The notes under the pieces are model-generated. The model was not told the origin of the DNA and ran no database searches. It saw only the letters and a program-made list of their open reading frames with translations. Of a DNA stretch of 5,155 nucleotides, positions 1 to 5,155 are shown piece after piece (within the stretch, counting starts at the first letter, position 1; each line of letters begins with the position of its first letter). This DNA comes from a bacterium (lineage in GTDB: Bacteria > Blakebacterota > Blakebacteria > Blakebacterales > Blakebacteraceae): contig JALGWK010000143.1 in the NCBI GenBank assembly GCA_025774205.1, forward strand, positions 1-5,155. Direction: 5' to 3'. Made by a program: the position numbers and the translations under genes.

Positions 1-165
1 CATCGCTTCGACTTTCGCGACCACTTCCTTCGCCTCGGTGTCGTGGCGCCGATAGTTGATAGCGACATTGCAGCCCTCTTCAGCCAGCACGAGCGCGATG
101 GCCGTGCCGATCCCCAGGCTGCCGCCGGTAACGATGGCATTCTTTCCTTCCAGGCCCAGATCCAT
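1..165 (-). CDS. Short-chain dehydrogenase/reductase (SDR), N-terminal 55 residues, truncated by window edge
   Basis: This is the start of a classical SDR oxidoreductase, a family of cytosolic NAD(P)H-dependent enzymes that reduce carbonyls or oxidise alcohols. The visible 55 residues form the first beta-alpha-beta unit of a Rossmann fold. Residues 13-20 read TGGSLGIG, which fits the TGxxxGIG dinucleotide-binding motif. It follows the short strand NAIV, and a second strand ends in NYRR at 37-40, where basic residues after the strand usually favour NADP(H). The ATG at 163-165 was chosen because the motif sits at the normal distance from the N-terminus. It is preceded by purine-rich sequence containing GGAGG (complement of 178-182) and GAGGG (complement of 171-175). 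The catalytic Ser-Tyr-Lys residues lie outside the window, so the substrate cannot be inferred. The gene is divergent from the esterase-like gene on its right. Confidence 0.9.
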   Translation of the reverse strand, partial: MDLGLEGKNAIVTGGSLGIGTAIALVLAEEGCNVAINYRRHDTEAKEVVAKVEAM

Positions 166-254
166 ACCTGCCCTCTTCCTCCGGTCGGGAGATTCGCCGT
201 CTGAGACCGGCGCTGACCCTCCTTGCCGCCGGCTGCCGCCACCCTTCTATCAGG

Positions 255-266
255 AGTGGTACCACT
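255..266. repeat. Perfect 12-bp palindrome, possible operator
   Basis: The sequence AGTGGTACCACT equals its own reverse complement. It lies in the divergent intergenic region, about 90 bp upstream of the SDR start and about 200 bp upstream of the esterase-like start. It could bind a dimeric regulator of either gene. There is no nearby T-run, so a terminator is unlikely. A single 12-bp palindrome can also occur by chance, and no regulator is known for it here. Confidence 0.3.
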
Positions 267-450
267 GAATTCGGCACCTAATGTAGCAGGAGACCCATGA
301 TCCGGGAAAGGCTTTGATTGATAACTTTGCGATACTGCATCTCATCCGACAGAAGGAGCGCCTGCGACGTGAGCCGAACCCCGGGCATCCTGACGACGTA
401 TCATCAGGAACAGGTTCCCGGCGGGACCGTAGAGACTTCCGCCTGCAGGA

Positions 451-455
451 AGGAG
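451..455 (+). promoter_or_regulatory. Ribosome-binding site that sets the start of the esterase-like gene
   Basis: AGGAG within AAGGAGA lies 8 nt upstream of the ATG at 464. It is the only strong Shine-Dalgarno match near a candidate start in this frame. It supports 464 over the TTG at 314 and over the internal ATG at 494. Confidence 0.75.
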
Positions 456-463
456 ATCCCCGA

Positions 464-1657
464 ATGGACAGGAATCGCAGCAACCGTGATCCGATGCCCT
501 TCCCCCTCTCTTCGGTTATGGCGGTGCTCATCGGACTCATCCTTCTGAATTCCCTCCCTGTCCTCTCCCTGGCCCAGACGGACGGCGATCCGGTCGCCTT
601 CGGTACCTGGCGCCGACTTCACTCAGAGATCCTGGATGAGGACCGCCTTCTGAAAGTGCACCTTCCCCGCGGCTACAGCGAAGCGGAGATCGGGTATCCG
701 GTTGTCTACGTACTCTATGCCGATTCCAGCTACCTCTACTACGCCGAGGCGATCCATTACCTGAGTCTCTACGGACTCGACCTGATGCCACAGGCGGTCG
801 TCGTGGGGGTCGTCAACGTCCAGCGATACCGGGATCTGATGCCGATCGGACGGGAAGGTTCGCCGGAGAGCATCGACCGGTTCCGCCGGTTCATGCAGGA
901 GGAGCTCTTCCCGTTCATCGAAGAGGAATACCGTACCAAGGACTTCCGTATTTTGATCGGCCCCCAGGCGGGCGCGTGTTTCGGCCTCTATTCGATCGTG
1001 GAGAGTCCCGGGATGTTCGATGCGTTCATCCTCAATAATCCCTACAGGAACCCGGAGGTGATCGACTATCTGGAGGCTCCGTTCGTACAGGCTCTCGGAT
1101 CGGGCCGCCCCCTGCCTCTCTACCTCAGCGTCGTGACCGGAAGGAGTGAGCGCGTCCGTTCACTGGACGGGATGCGTCTGCTCGAGGATCTGCTGACCCG
1201 GCATGCTCCCGGGTACCTTCAGTGGCGGATGTCAGTCGAGGAAACACCGGCGTTCCTCGAGCCGATGGGTGTCGATGAATCACTGCTCGAGATCTTCGCC
1301 GATTATCCCTTTCCGGGTGATACCGAGGTGAACGGTCTCGCCGACATAATCACCCACTACGATGCTCTCACTGAACGCTACGGCTACGCGGTCGATCCCT
1401 CCGACCAGGTGCTGGCATTCCAGGCCGATCAGCTCGCGGAGCGAGACCTGCACGACGCGGCGCTGGAGGTGCTCCATGAACTGGTTGAGGTCTATCCCCA
1501 TTCGCTGAACGGGTATCTGCGTCTTGGATTCGTCTATACGGCAGTTGGAGACACAACCCGGGCGATCCGCTATTTCGAGGAGTGCCTGCGACGCGATCCG
1601 AACATCACCCCGGCCAGGGACTGGCTGCAGAGACTTAAACCACCACCTGAGAAATAG
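464..1657 (+). CDS. Secreted esterase-fold (alpha/beta hydrolase) protein with C-terminal TPR repeats, probably lacking the catalytic Ser and His
   Basis: This is a 397-residue protein of the putative esterase family (Fes/IroE-like alpha/beta hydrolases). Residues 1-37 form a signal peptide: a basic start, a hydrophobic core from about 17 to 35, and a likely cleavage after SLA at 35-37, so it should be exported. The fold region spans about 45-285. It includes NVQRYRDLMP at 118-127, matching the family's NTxRxRDLTP segment, and the helix-strand pair leading to the nucleophile elbow. The elbow reads ILIGPQAGA (G166 to A171), where family members have GHSxGG, so Q168 occupies the serine position. 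Near residue 260 the usual ETHGS is ETPAF, so P262 occupies the histidine position. Residues about 317-380 form two TPR units. The second, starting NGYLRLGFVY at 349, fits the TPR consensus very well. The TPR part suggests protein binding. The protein may be a pseudoenzyme or use non-canonical residues. The start is set by AGGAG 8 nt upstream. The gene converges on the permease gene with a 24-bp gap. Confidence 0.85.
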   Translation: MDRNRSNRDPMPFPLSSVMAVLIGLILLNSLPVLSLAQTDGDPVAFGTWRRLHSEILDEDRLLKVHLPRGYSEAEIGYPVVYVLYADSSYLYYAEAIHYLSLYGLDLMPQAVVVGVVNVQRYRDLMPIGREGSPESIDRFRRFMQEELFPFIEEEYRTKDFRILIGPQAGACFGLYSIVESPGMFDAFILNNPYRNPEVIDYLEAPFVQALGSGRPLPLYLSVVTGRSERVRSLDGMRLLEDLLTRHAPGYLQWRMSVEETPAFLEPMGVDESLLEIFADYPFPGDTEVNGLADIITHYDALTERYGYAVDPSDQVLAFQADQLAERDLHDAALEVLHELVEVYPHSLNGYLRLGFVYTAVGDTTRAIRYFEECLRRDPNITPARDWLQRLKPPPEK

Positions 1658-1681
1658 TGTCGCAGTTACCGCCGCCTGCTC

Positions 1682-4369
1682 CTACTCCACCCGCAGCACC
1701 TCTACCGGATCGGCCCGGGAGGCCCGCCAGGCAGGCACAATCGCCGCTGTCAGAGCGACCACTGCAATCATCGCTGCCACTTCGAACAGGGTCAGGACAT
1801 TAATCAGGGGTACTCCCCAGATGATACTGCGCAGGGCGACTGAGGTGGCCATCACGAAGAGCAGTCCGGCCGCTATACCGATACCGGCAAGATACATGGC
1901 CTTTTTCAGGGCCAGTATTAGCACTCGTCTCCCATCCGCTCCCAGAGCCATCCGGATGCCCAGGGCACGTTTTCTCTGCCCCACCCAGAAGAGCATGGTG
2001 GCATAGATCCCTCCGCCTGCCAGCGCCAGCCCGACCACAGCAAACGTCAGAAAGAGCGCCACCAGGAACCGGGGACGCTCCAGGGCATCACCGACGAGTT
2101 CCTCCATCGCGACGAACCGGTCGACCGGCACGGTTGGATCGACGCTCCAGATCGCCTCCTGTATGGCGGGCGCCAGCTCTTCGAGCGCGGACTCAGTACG
2201 AACCAGGTAGCAGATCCGTTCCATGAAGGCGCCACCGGGCGGGTCGGGAATGTAGACCTCGAATCCGGGAGCCTGGGTGGTTCCCCAATGCTGGATACCT
2301 CTGCTCACACCGATGACCGTGAAGATCCGCCCTCCCGCGATCTGGATCCGCTGACCAACTGCCTCGACCGTTCCGAAGAGCTGCATGGCGGCGTTCTGGT
2401 TGATGACAGTCAGCAACTCGTTCGTCACCCCTTCACCAGCAATAAACTCCCTGCCCATAATGATCTCTGCCCCGAGCGTCTCGAAATACCCGGCCGTGAC
2501 AGGATGGATGATGCATGAGAAGGGTTCGGGGATGTCGGGCTGTTCAGCGTCACGAACGGCAGCGATCCAGCCGTTTCGATCCGAGCCCTGATATTCGAAG
2601 GGGACACTTCGCCCGGCTCCAACCGAGATCACCCCGGGAATTGTTCTGATGCGATCCAGAACCTCGCCGGCCATGCGGTTCCGATGGTCAGCGGTGAAAC
2701 CCGGCGCAAGACTGACCGGAATCGTGATAAGTCCCGCAGCTTCGAATCCGGGATGATTATCGACCATCGCCACCAGGCTGCGCATAGTTTGAACAGCACC
2801 GAATGTCAGCACCAGAGCCAGGGCAACCTCGACAACAACCAGTCGATTCTGGAGTCGCTGCGTCCCCCGCGCCTCACTCGATCCGATCGAGACTTCCTTG
2901 AGGAGACTGCCAAGCTTCCAGCGAACCACGCGCAGGGCCGGCAGCAGACCGCTCAGCAGACCGGTAAGCAGAGTGATGACCAGGGCGGCAGAGAGGATGC
3001 GACCATCCAGTGCTATCCCCGATAATCGTGGTACTCCGGTCGGACTATACCGGGCGAAAAGATCGACACCTACCCGGGCAAGAAGGATCCCGACGATCCC
3101 GCCCAACAGGGCCAGTACTACTCCCTCACTGAGGAACTGGAGTACCACCCGACGATGACTTGCTCCCAGGGCACCCCGCAGAGCCACTTCGCGGGAGCGG
3201 GCTACTCCCCGGGCCAGCAGGAGACTCGCGACGTCAGCGCAGGCGATCAACAGCATGAATCCGACCGCCCCGAGCAGCAGTATGATCGCAGGAGCCACCC
3301 CCCTGATGGCAGCTATCTGAAGGGGCATGATCCCGTATCCGCGCAGGGTGCCATCACTGCGGCGATATCGCTCTCCCAGATGCTCCTCGGCCAGCTGGGC
3401 CACGATGGTATTTACTTCAGTCTGAGCGGCGATGAAGGAGACCCCCTCAGCCAGCCGTCCCATGACGTTAAGAACACTGAATCCCCGATCCTGGATGGCG
3501 GGATCATGGACGTTCAGTGGCAGATACATGTCTACATCGGTACTGACGATTCCTTCGGGAGGTTGGAATGAAGGTTCCAGTATCCCGATAACGACTGCCG
3601 GCTCACCATTGACGATGATACTGCGCCCGATGATCCCCGGATCCGCCCCCCAGCGACTCACCCACCATCCATGATCGAGAACGGCGACTCCGATCTCCCC
3701 CTGAAATTCTGCGGGTCTGAAGGTTCTGCCCATCAGCAGCTGGGCATCGAACATGTCGAGAAAATCCTCAGTGATCAGCAGGGGACAGATCTGCTCCGGC
3801 TGATCCGACTCCTGAAGAATGGCATACCAGCCCCAGGCCGCTGCGAAGGAACTGTAGGAGTCAGACCGTTCCTGCCACTCGGAAAACTCCACCGGGGAGA
3901 ATCCATATGGCCCCATGATCTTGACCAGCCGCCCCGGTTCGTGGTACGGCAGAGGTCGCAGCAGAACCGTATCGAAGACCGTGTAGATGGTCACCGTGGC
4001 ACCGATACCGATTCCGAAGATGAGGATGGCCGCCAGACTGAACCCGGGCCGTTTCCACAGAGCGCGCAGGGTATGCCGGGACTCGATCCGCCAGGCGTCA
4101 ATCAGGGCTCCCAGGCGGAGCCGTCGCTCCCGCCTCCGGACACTCCGACGTGAGGCGGAAGAGTAGACTTCCCGGGTGCCGAATCGACGGTGGGCCTCGA
4201 CATGGGCGGATTCGGGATCGAGTCCTCCAGCGATCAATTCTTCCGTGAGCTGGTCGAGATGTGCCCTGATCTCACGATCCACGTCTTCATCGACGGGAAG
4301 TCCGTTCACCTCCTGCCGCCTGCCGGTGAGGTGGACGAGCCGGCGGTGTTTTTTCTCCGGATCACTCAT
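1682..4369 (-). CDS. ADOP-type (duplicated orphan) MacB/FtsX-family ABC permease
   Basis: This 895-residue inner-membrane permease has the duplicated architecture of the acidobacterial duplicated orphan permeases. A cytosolic prefix (about 1-105) contains VDREIRAHLD and the EAHRRFG segment typical of ADOP N-termini. TM1 lies at about 111-135 and ends in the family signature VLLRPLPYHEPGRLVKI. A periplasmic MacB-like core domain (about 136-355) follows. The first FtsX module has TMs near 357-384, 414-434 and 458-480, with the cytoplasmic loop REVALRGALGA at 393-403. The second half repeats this: TM near 509-527, a periplasmic domain at about 530-760, then three TMs with the loop GIRMALGA at 804-811 and the canonical ending SRADPVEVLRVE. 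Length is normal and no frame break is seen. No ATPase is encoded nearby, as is usual for orphan permeases, so energy source and substrate are unknown. The ATG at 4367-4369 overlaps the padR stop (ATGA), indicating translational coupling. A GTG start at 4426 would lie inside padR and add 19 residues unlike the family, so I rejected it. Confidence 0.93.
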   Translation of the reverse strand: MSDPEKKHRRLVHLTGRRQEVNGLPVDEDVDREIRAHLDQLTEELIAGGLDPESAHVEAHRRFGTREVYSSASRRSVRRRERRLRLGALIDAWRIESRHTLRALWKRPGFSLAAILIFGIGIGATVTIYTVFDTVLLRPLPYHEPGRLVKIMGPYGFSPVEFSEWQERSDSYSSFAAAWGWYAILQESDQPEQICPLLITEDFLDMFDAQLLMGRTFRPAEFQGEIGVAVLDHGWWVSRWGADPGIIGRSIIVNGEPAVVIGILEPSFQPPEGIVSTDVDMYLPLNVHDPAIQDRGFSVLNVMGRLAEGVSFIAAQTEVNTIVAQLAEEHLGERYRRSDGTLRGYGIMPLQIAAIRGVAPAIILLLGAVGFMLLIACADVASLLLARGVARSREVALRGALGASHRRVVLQFLSEGVVLALLGGIVGILLARVGVDLFARYSPTGVPRLSGIALDGRILSAALVITLLTGLLSGLLPALRVVRWKLGSLLKEVSIGSSEARGTQRLQNRLVVVEVALALVLTFGAVQTMRSLVAMVDNHPGFEAAGLITIPVSLAPGFTADHRNRMAGEVLDRIRTIPGVISVGAGRSVPFEYQGSDRNGWIAAVRDAEQPDIPEPFSCIIHPVTAGYFETLGAEIIMGREFIAGEGVTNELLTVINQNAAMQLFGTVEAVGQRIQIAGGRIFTVIGVSRGIQHWGTTQAPGFEVYIPDPPGGAFMERICYLVRTESALEELAPAIQEAIWSVDPTVPVDRFVAMEELVGDALERPRFLVALFLTFAVVGLALAGGGIYATMLFWVGQRKRALGIRMALGADGRRVLILALKKAMYLAGIGIAAGLLFVMATSVALRSIIWGVPLINVLTLFEVAAMIAVVALTAAIVPAWRASRADPVEVLRVE

Positions 4370-4710
4370 GCCGGGGATCCGGCGATCTTGAGAACGCGAT
4401 CCATCGCCCTGACATAGCGATCCCACTGAACGCTCTGCTCTTTGAGCTGACGCTTCCCTTCACTCGACAGTAGGTAGAACTTCACCTCCCTGTTGTTCTT
4501 GGAGATCCCCCACTCGGAAGTCAACCAGTTGCGTTCTTCCATCCGTCGCAGGGCCGGATAGAGCGCCCCCTCTTCAACGAATATCTCCGCTTCGGTCTGC
4601 TCCCGGATGCGCTTGCTGATCTCGTAACCGTGCAGCGATCCCGCGCTCAGGATCTTGAGAATGAGCAGGTCGAGCGTCCCCCGCATCAGGTCCATTGACT
4701 GCTTGCCCAT
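4366..4710 (-). CDS. PadR-family transcriptional regulator
   Basis: This is a 114-residue cytosolic DNA-binding protein of the short PadR class, a winged-helix domain plus a C-terminal dimerisation helix. The N-terminal signature is clear: LMRGTLDLLILKIL at 8-21 followed by LHGYEISKRI at 26-35. Recognition-helix sequence VEEGALYPALRRMEERNW (45-62) matches the family's GxLYPALxRLExxGW motif. The wing carries REVKFYLLSSEGKRQL (74-89), equivalent to the usual RRKYYxLTxxGxxxL. The last 25 residues form the dimer helix. The ATG at 4708-4710 has GGAGG (complement of 4717-4721) 6 nt upstream. ATGs five and eight codons later lack such a site. The gene is first in an operon with the downstream permease and overlaps it by 4 nt. 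PadR proteins commonly repress adjacent transporter genes and are released by small ligands, so that is the likely role here. The ligand is not inferable. Confidence 0.95.
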   Translation of the reverse strand: MGKQSMDLMRGTLDLLILKILSAGSLHGYEISKRIREQTEAEIFVEEGALYPALRRMEERNWLTSEWGISKNNREVKFYLLSSEGKRQLKEQSVQWDRYVRAMDRVLKIAGSPA

Positions 4711-4716
4711 GAGTAG

Positions 4717-4721
4717 CCTCC
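4717..4721 (-). promoter_or_regulatory. Ribosome-binding site of the padR-family gene
   Basis: The minus strand reads GGAGG, 6 nt before the ATG at 4708-4710. It is strong and well spaced, and it fixes the start at that ATG rather than the two in-frame ATGs just downstream. Confidence 0.75.
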
Positions 4722-4771
4722 ATCATGTACCGGTTTCGGCAGGCTCACCTAAGATCCTTATACCTAAAAAC

Positions 4772-4800
4772 ATTATGCATAAGATGGTACGATGGGGCAA
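4772..4800 (-). promoter_or_regulatory. Sigma70-like promoter of the PadR-permease operon
   Basis: On the minus strand a -35 box TTGCCC (complement of 4795-4800, 4 of 6 consensus bases) is followed by a 17-bp spacer. A -10 box CATAAT (complement of 4772-4777, 5 of 6) comes next. Transcription would start near 4765 and leave a leader of about 55 nt before the padR ATG. The surrounding 4755-4785 stretch is clearly more AT-rich than the rest of the window, which fits a promoter. The -10 box overlaps a palindrome, suggesting repression there. Confidence 0.6.
4773..4782. promoter_or_regulatory. 10-bp palindrome over the -10 box, candidate PadR operator
   Basis: TTATGCATAA is a perfect palindrome overlapping the predicted -10 box. 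A dimeric repressor bound here would block RNA polymerase. PadR-family regulators commonly bind palindromes in their own promoters, which makes autoregulation plausible. The sequence does not match the ATGT-N-ACAT operator described for some PadR proteins, so the assignment rests on position and symmetry only. A second short dyad, TAAG-ATC-CTTA at 4750-4760, lies just downstream in the leader. Confidence 0.4.
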
Positions 4801-4826
4801 GAGAGATTGTTCCGACAGGATTGATT

Positions 4827-4856
4827 CGGCTGAGATCCGGCCGGATCGTCCAGCCG
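4827..4856 (-). terminator. Long imperfect hairpin after the creatininase-like gene, candidate terminator
   Basis: The core pairs CGGCTG (4827-4832) with CAGCCG (4851-4856). Inside it, after a small asymmetric internal loop, is the perfect palindrome GATCCGGCCGGATC (4834-4847), which folds as GATCC/GGATC around a GGCC loop. A further outer match, TGATTC (4822-4827) with GAATCA (4864-4869), could extend the structure. It begins about 38 nt past the creatininase-like stop and precedes the padR promoter, a sensible place to end the upstream transcript. The flank lacks a U-run, so it is not a canonical intrinsic terminator. It could instead protect an RNA end or bind a protein. Confidence 0.35.
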
Positions 4857-4894
4857 GTTCAGTGAATCAGTCGGGCGGAGGCAGGAATTCCCGT

Positions 4895-5155
4895 TCAGAT
4901 GAAGGGGAAGGTGTCGTCGACAGGTTCGGTCGCCAGTTCGACCAGGAAATCACCCAGTCGCTCGGTGATGACGCCAAGGAGACGCTCACCTTTCTCGGCC
5001 GTCGCGGAGTGGGGGTTCCCTGCCCCGGCATTGGTGGTGAGCAGGTGCCAGGGGCGGGTGATCGACACCCATCCTTCGGTCAGGGCCCGCATCCGGAAGG
5101 AACGAGCCGAGCCGTCATCTGCCTGCAGGGTGCCGTCGGGATTGCGGGCCACCAG
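4895..5155 (-). CDS. Creatininase-family amidohydrolase, C-terminal 86 residues, truncated by window edge
   Basis: This is the end of an ORF that enters from the right edge. The visible part contains WVSITRPWHLLTTNAGAGNP followed by SATAEKGERLLG and an amphipathic helix. This matches the C-terminal region of creatininase-family proteins, where a Gly-x-x-Gly-(D/N)-Pro turn precedes an ATAEKG helix. Members are cytosolic metal-dependent amidohydrolases acting on cyclic amides such as creatinine, or on formamide intermediates in cofactor synthesis. The metal ligands would lie mostly in the missing part, so the activity cannot be specified. The frame is open through the last base, so the GTG near position 5152 is just an internal valine. 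The tail beyond the helix (about the last 12 residues, ending TFPFI) is less conserved. The gene is codirectional with padR but separated by 184 bp containing a hairpin and a promoter. Confidence 0.7.
   Translation of the reverse strand: MVARNPDGTLQADDGSARSFRMRALTEGWVSITRPWHLLTTNAGAGNPHSATAEKGERLLGVITERLGDFLVELATEPVDDTFPFI

Larger units (their letters stand above)
166..463. other. Divergent intergenic region between the SDR and esterase-like genes
   Basis: This stretch of 298 bp lies between two divergently read genes and should hold promoters for both. I see no well-matched -35/-10 pair in either direction. The best weak candidate on the plus strand starts with TTGATA at 318-323, but it lacks a good -10 box. 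The region contains a perfect 12-bp palindrome at 255-266, and a six-codon ORF at 297-317 preceded by AGGAG. An open frame continues upstream of position 464 as far as a TTG at 314. That extension has no ribosome-binding site, and its charged residues would precede the signal peptide, so I treat it as noncoding. Confidence 0.6.

Noticed and set aside
80-277. 65-codon minus-strand ORF overlapping the SDR start
   Set aside because: It is in a different frame from the SDR Rossmann motif and its Arg-rich product matches nothing. The SDR frame explains the region.
314-463. N-terminal extension of the esterase-like protein to a TTG start at 314
   Set aside because: The TTG has no ribosome-binding site, the 50 added residues are charged and would bury the signal peptide, and the ATG at 464 has AGGAG at good spacing.
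250-540. 96-codon minus-strand ORF in the intergenic region and start of the esterase-like gene
   Set aside because: It is Arg/Ser-rich, has no recognisable motif, overlaps the signal-peptide coding region, and is best explained as a chance frame.
1524-2006. 160-codon plus-strand ORF spanning the end of the esterase-like gene and the permease 3' end
   Set aside because: It overlaps two supported genes, is Ala/Arg/Thr-rich as expected of a shadow frame, and matches no family.
3671-4153. 160-codon plus-strand ORF opposite the permease
   Set aside because: It is antisense to the well-supported permease, with low-complexity charged composition, no recognisable domain and no ribosome-binding site. 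It is a codon-bias shadow.
4370-4426. GTG start adding 19 residues to the permease
   Set aside because: It lies inside the padR-family coding region and the added residues do not resemble the family N-terminus. The ATG at 4367-4369 forms a standard ATGA overlap.

Overview
The window looks like chromosomal DNA from a moderately high-GC bacterium (roughly 60% GC by eye). The central gene is an ADOP-type permease, meaning an acidobacterial duplicated orphan permease of the MacB/FtsX class, controlled by a PadR regulator. That pairing is typical of Acidobacteriota and also occurs in phyla such as Gemmatimonadota, so a soil or sediment lineage of that kind is the best guess. No rRNA or other marker gene is present to settle the phylum. 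I see no insertion sequence, phage gene, CRISPR array or tRNA.

Layout from left to right. Positions 1-165 (minus) carry the N-terminus of a short-chain dehydrogenase/reductase that runs off the left edge. Positions 166-463 form a divergent intergenic region with a perfect 12-bp palindrome and no convincing promoter. Positions 464-1657 (plus) encode a predicted secreted esterase-fold protein with C-terminal TPR repeats, whose catalytic serine and histidine both appear to be replaced. Only 24 bp separate its stop from that of the convergent permease gene at 1682-4369 (minus). The permease overlaps the upstream padR-family gene (4366-4710, minus) by an ATGA junction, so the two form a regulator-transporter operon read leftward. 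A good sigma70-like promoter lies just upstream at 4772-4800, and its -10 box overlaps a 10-bp palindrome that may be the PadR operator. A long imperfect hairpin (core 4827-4856) separates this promoter from the C-terminal end of a probable creatininase-family amidohydrolase (4895 to the right edge, minus).

Functional reading: the PadR protein probably represses its own operon and is released by an unknown ligand. The permease lacks an ATPase in the window, as is usual for ADOP proteins. The secreted esterase-like protein is transcribed separately, and a link to the permease is only a proximity argument. The flanking oxidoreductase and creatininase genes look like unrelated housekeeping or catabolic genes. 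The most notable observation is the apparent pseudoenzyme status of the esterase-like protein. I found no clear sign of a wholly new system.
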